Below, in pieces: positions 61,245 through 64,000 of a DNA stretch of 64,000 nucleotides (its first letter is position 1; every line of letters starts with the position of its first letter). The DNA is from Prorocentrum cordatum. Lineage: Eukaryota > Sar > Dinophyceae > Prorocentrales > Prorocentraceae. The stretch spans positions 399,112 through 463,111 of the forward strand of contig CAUYUJ010011237.1 of assembly GCA_963575745.1 (NCBI GenBank), in the 5' to 3' direction. Position numbers and translations under genes: made by a program. The notes below the pieces were generated by a model, which was not told where the DNA came from, made no database searches, and worked only from the letters and a program-made list of their open reading frames with translations.

Positions 61245-61960
61245 TCGCAGATGGCCACCGTGAACGCGAACTCCTACGGCTCGCTCACAAAGTACCTGTC
61301 CACCTGCACGACTGACGTCGCCAGTGCACGAGCGTTTCACGCTTTGGGGCCCAAGCTACACGAAGCCCAAGGCGACGCGATGGACGTTGGATGGAAGGGC
61401 CACTGGTTCGAGGCGACCCCAACCGCAGCAGGCAGATCAGAAGGTGGGCGTGCTGCGCCTGCTCGGACCTCACCCAGCCCCCTTCCTGGAGCACGGAGTG
61501 GCCTACGCTGGACGCATCGAGGCCGCTCTAGTACATGCCGGGCAGCGTGGTGGCATAGCCATGGTCTCGGTCTATTTGTACGCGGGCGAGGGCCGCACGC
61601 TTCGGAACCTTGCCCTCGCGTGGGAGGCGTGCAAGTACGTTCGCCGCGTGGCGACAGCAGGCTATGCCTGGCCCATGGCAGGCGACTTCAACATGTCACC
61701 CAAGGAGCTGTTCGAGCGCGGTTGGCTCCACGTGATCAACGGGCAGTGCTACGCCTCCACCACTCCGACTTGCTTGCGAGCTGCACCAGGCACTACGATC
61801 GACTTCTTACTCTGCGTAGCTATTTAGTCGATGATGTGCTTTTTCAGGCCAGTGTGCAGAACAATGCGACGATGTGGCCGCATCAGCCCTTCTTTTCTAC
61901 CTGCCCAGGGATAGGCTTCAGCTGCAAAAGCGCAGGCAGCAGCCGAGGGTTTCCCCCAAA
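61245..61960 (+). pseudogene. LINE-like endonuclease domain, broken by frameshifts
   Basis: Frame 0: MATVNANSYGSLTKYLST, GPKLHEAQGDAMDVGWKGHW. At about 61430 it moves to frame 1: AALVHAGQRGGIAMVSVYLY, AWPMAGDFNMSPKELFERGW (GDFN), GTTIDFLL. At about 61800 it returns to frame 0: LVDDVLFQASVQNNATMWPH then QPFF. The order is that of an endonuclease/exonuclease/phosphatase enzyme. The usual SDHxP is WPHQP, as in the other element. Confidence 0.8.
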
Positions 61961-61974
61961 GTTGCGAGGCCTGG

Positions 61975-62760
61975 ATGCGCGAGGTGTCTTGTCAATTGGG
62001 GCTATTTCTTCCACTGCGTCGAGGCTGCGCACTCGTTGAGGGGGGCCCGGCTAAGGCCTGGGACATCCTGTTTTCTGGCATTGAAGAGGAGCTGGCCAAA
62101 CGCCATGACCTGATTGGCATCGGGAAGAAGGACTACGTGGGTAGAGCTGGGGCGCCAGCACTGCGGGACAAGCCTGTGGCGTGGGCCCATGCTCGACGGC
62201 GCGCGCGGCATGGGCGCGGCACGACGGCGTGGGCCGCGGCGGCCAGGTGGGCACAACACCTCCCTCATGTCGATGCGGGCTCAGTCCATAACAGAGTTGC
62301 AGATGTGAAAACCAGCCCGCCGGATGAGAAAATTCGCAAGCACGCCCGCACCATCTGGGCGCTTCTACAAGAGGCGCAGGTCCACCAGCATCGGCACCTG
62401 AAGCAGCAACGCCCGATGCGGCAGCTAGAAGAGGAGGCGCAGCTTTTCTCTCACAGCGGTGTCGCGGGCTTGGGCAAGCCAGGCTTCCAGCAGCAGGCGC
62501 AGCGGATCATCGACGAGAGCAGCGCGAGGACGGCCATCGCAGAAGCCCAGTGCACCAGAGCCTGTCAGGACTGGGCCAACTGCGGCTTCAACGGCGGCGC
62601 AGGCCGCGCGCATCGCTTCACCAAGGGGCGCAGCCCAGTTCGGGGCGGCGCCTGGGTTCGGGTTGGGGCCGCTTGCAGGGTACCAGCGTTGCCCCTTGTG
62701 TTCGTGCAGGCCTCTTCTGGCCTTTTCTCGCTGTCTGGGGACCGTTCCTGCGCTCTGTAG
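61975..62760 (+). pseudogene. LINE-like basic linker region after the endonuclease
   Basis: An open frame with VAWAHARRRARHGRG, RKHARTIWALLQEAQVHQHR, QQAQRIIDESSARTAIAEAQ and AHRFTKG. Position and character match residues 250-470 of the other element's ORF2, the segment that normally precedes reverse transcriptase. The coding character fades after about 62650 and no RT motif follows. Confidence 0.6.
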
Positions 62761-63555
62761 CCTCCCTGGGCCTCGAGAGCCCTCTTGACCTCAGTGGCCT
62801 GTTGGGCCGAGGTGTGTTCGTTTCACTCGTGATTCGGACGCTGTCCCTTCAGCATGCGACAGTCACGCACAAAAAAAACTCCCTTCAGCCAGATCTGTCT
62901 CGGTCGCCCTTTTCGAGTGGGCCCGCCTGTCGAAAGACTCGGCCTCACGTCGGTTTGCTCGAGAAGCCGACGGCAAGCAAGACAGGGAACAACAGCCTCT
63001 GGCTGGGGCACGCACCCTGGCACCGTCGTCGCTATTCCAACGTGCCTTGAAAAACCAGCTCGGGAGGCCCCTGACACGGGCCCCAGCTCCACCAGGTGAA
63101 AAAGCGTGTGGCCGTGAGCCCGCAGCCTCCTCTGGACCGTAAAGGCCGACCCCTTTTTGAGCTTCCCACGGCTCTTGCAGACCCCCGACAGCCATCGTGC
63201 ATTATGGTCGGGGACGTTGAGACAGCGTGTCGCTCCATTGGTTCTGGCCCCCCCTTCTTCGCAGCGACACATCCACTTCCCAGCCCCCAAGCGTCCGCGT
63301 GCCGAGCCTTTCCGAGCCTCTCGCCCCCCGCGTAGCGGAGCGAGAGGCTATCCACTGGCAGGACATTGCGTGTCGCCGGGGCCGCCGCCGCAACACGCGA
63401 AGCAAAAGTTGCCCACGGTGAGTGTTGGCGCATTGCCAGTGCCCGGAGCCGAAAATGAGCGGGGGGGTCTTCGGGCACCGCCCGCTTCGTCAGACGGCGC
63501 TGCTTCACACGCCCAGGCCGCACACCCTACTCCAGTAGTTCCCACTCCGGGGGTA
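62761..63555. other. Mostly non-coding; 62930-63190 related to 56960-57190
   Basis: Shared words include GTGAGCCCGCAGCC, CGAGAAGCCGAC/CGAGAAGGGCAG and CTCTTGCAG/CCCTTGCAG in the same order. No gene recognised. Confidence 0.6.
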
Positions 63556-63559
63556 ACAG

Positions 63560-63655
63560 GGGCGGGAGGAGGAGGTGGGGTAGGAGGAGGAGGAGGAGGA
63601 GGAGCAAGGAGCAAGGAGGAAGAGGAGGATGAGGAGAAGGAGGAGGATTTCACGC
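63560..63655. repeat. GGA microsatellite
   Basis: (GGA)n with AGGAGCAAGGAGCAAGG interruption. The remaining 300 bp to the window end show nothing supported. Confidence 0.9.
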
Positions 63656-64000
63656 TCCACTGCTGCTTGACCCCCTCGCCAGGGGACCGTCTGCTTCATC
63701 CCCCTACTGTACAGTCCAGGGAGACGGGAGGAATCTGACATTCTTCTCCCTCTTGATATGCTGTGGGTGCCTGCCTTGCGAAACCTATTTCCAAGCAGTG
63801 TGCCCAGCCCCCGTCTCCGACGGGACACAGGGGGCACCCAACTTCATCACACGGCCGCCAGAACTGTAAAAGCCGCATCGACGACAGATACAGAGGAATG
63901 AGCCATCCGAGCAGTCCATGACCGCACGTTGGTTGCTGTTCTGCTCGATCAGACTAGGGCTGAGCCTCGGCGGTACAACACATCGGCCAGGTGGAGGGCG

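Larger units (their letters stand above)
58506..62760 (+). mobile_element. Second LINE-like element, decayed, endonuclease but no reverse transcriptase seen
   Basis: Order: leader relic, ORF1-like protein (58719-59869), ORF2 start (59887), a repeat-rich insertion (60090-60430), further coding-like sequence, endonuclease pieces in alternating frames (61245-61960) and a basic linker (61975-62700). It ends without any RT motif. Architecture parallels the minus-strand element. The 3' end is not defined; I found no matching target duplication. Confidence 0.75.

Noticed and set aside
62862-62890. A-run after GCAC as the 3' A tail of the second LINE-like element
   Set aside because: The bases after the run (CTCCCTTCAG) do not repeat the CA-rich flank at the 5' end, so no target duplication supports it.

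Overview
The window reads as nuclear DNA of a core dinoflagellate, something like Symbiodiniaceae, Polarella or Prorocentrum; the genus cannot be fixed from sequence alone. The best evidence is a 20-of-21 match to the dinoflagellate spliced leader at 25253-25273, an 18-of-21 relic at 58506-58526 and a weaker one at 1327-1347. Supporting signs are high GC, introns that mix GT, GC and apparently GA donors with AG|G acceptors, very long repeat-filled introns, and abundant microsatellites.

Plus strand: one large host gene dominates. Exons at 1398-1865, 5591-5939, 6128-6333, 6495-9419 and 9624-9809 encode the N-terminal beta-propeller and Sec39 domain of an NBAS/Sec39 protein, the large subunit of the NRZ/Dsl1 ER tethering complex for COPI vesicles. 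It is followed in phase by a 6.7-kb exon (10181-16902). That exon carries about 40 copies of an acidic module of the type WDEFDIDDLGE, largely arranged as a 372-bp tandem repeat broken by one 1-bp deletion. A related exon lies at 41137-42888. Candidate C-terminal exons are at 44723-44869, 53250-53501 and 53619-53815. If all belong together, the gene spans more than 52 kb and its 24-kb intron hosts two retroelements.

Minus strand, inside that intron: (1) 20731-25288 is a LINE-like insert with a zinc-ribbon ORF1 and an ORF2 that has endonuclease and RNase H but no reverse transcriptase. It starts with the spliced leader, ends in a short A tract and is flanked by a 17-bp target duplication, so it is a reinserted trans-spliced mRNA. 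(2) About 26846-34928 is a tyrosine-recombinase (DIRS/Ngaro-like) retroelement. It has a small membrane-type ORF, a Gag-like ORF, a Pol in which a cytosine-5-methyltransferase-like domain sits inside RNase H, and a recombinase restarted at an overlapping TGATG. Its repeats follow the split order A1-ORFs-B1-A2-B2, and it is nested in an older complex repeat. A second, decayed LINE-like element on the plus strand runs from 58506 to about 62760, and also begins with a spliced-leader relic.

The rest is repeat: a ~103-bp satellite (1-1165), a 112-bp satellite (37165-39955), a ~700-bp palindrome centred on 26307, three copies of a complex repeat (26.66/34.93, 55.3 and 57.6 kb), several foldback elements, CTTGGGGCC-type degenerate repeats, and GGA, CAT, CA and AT microsatellites. 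A decayed coding region of unknown function lies at 48885-50640. I saw no rRNA, tRNA, CRISPR or operon structure. Exon boundaries are inferred from phase and splice consensus without transcripts.
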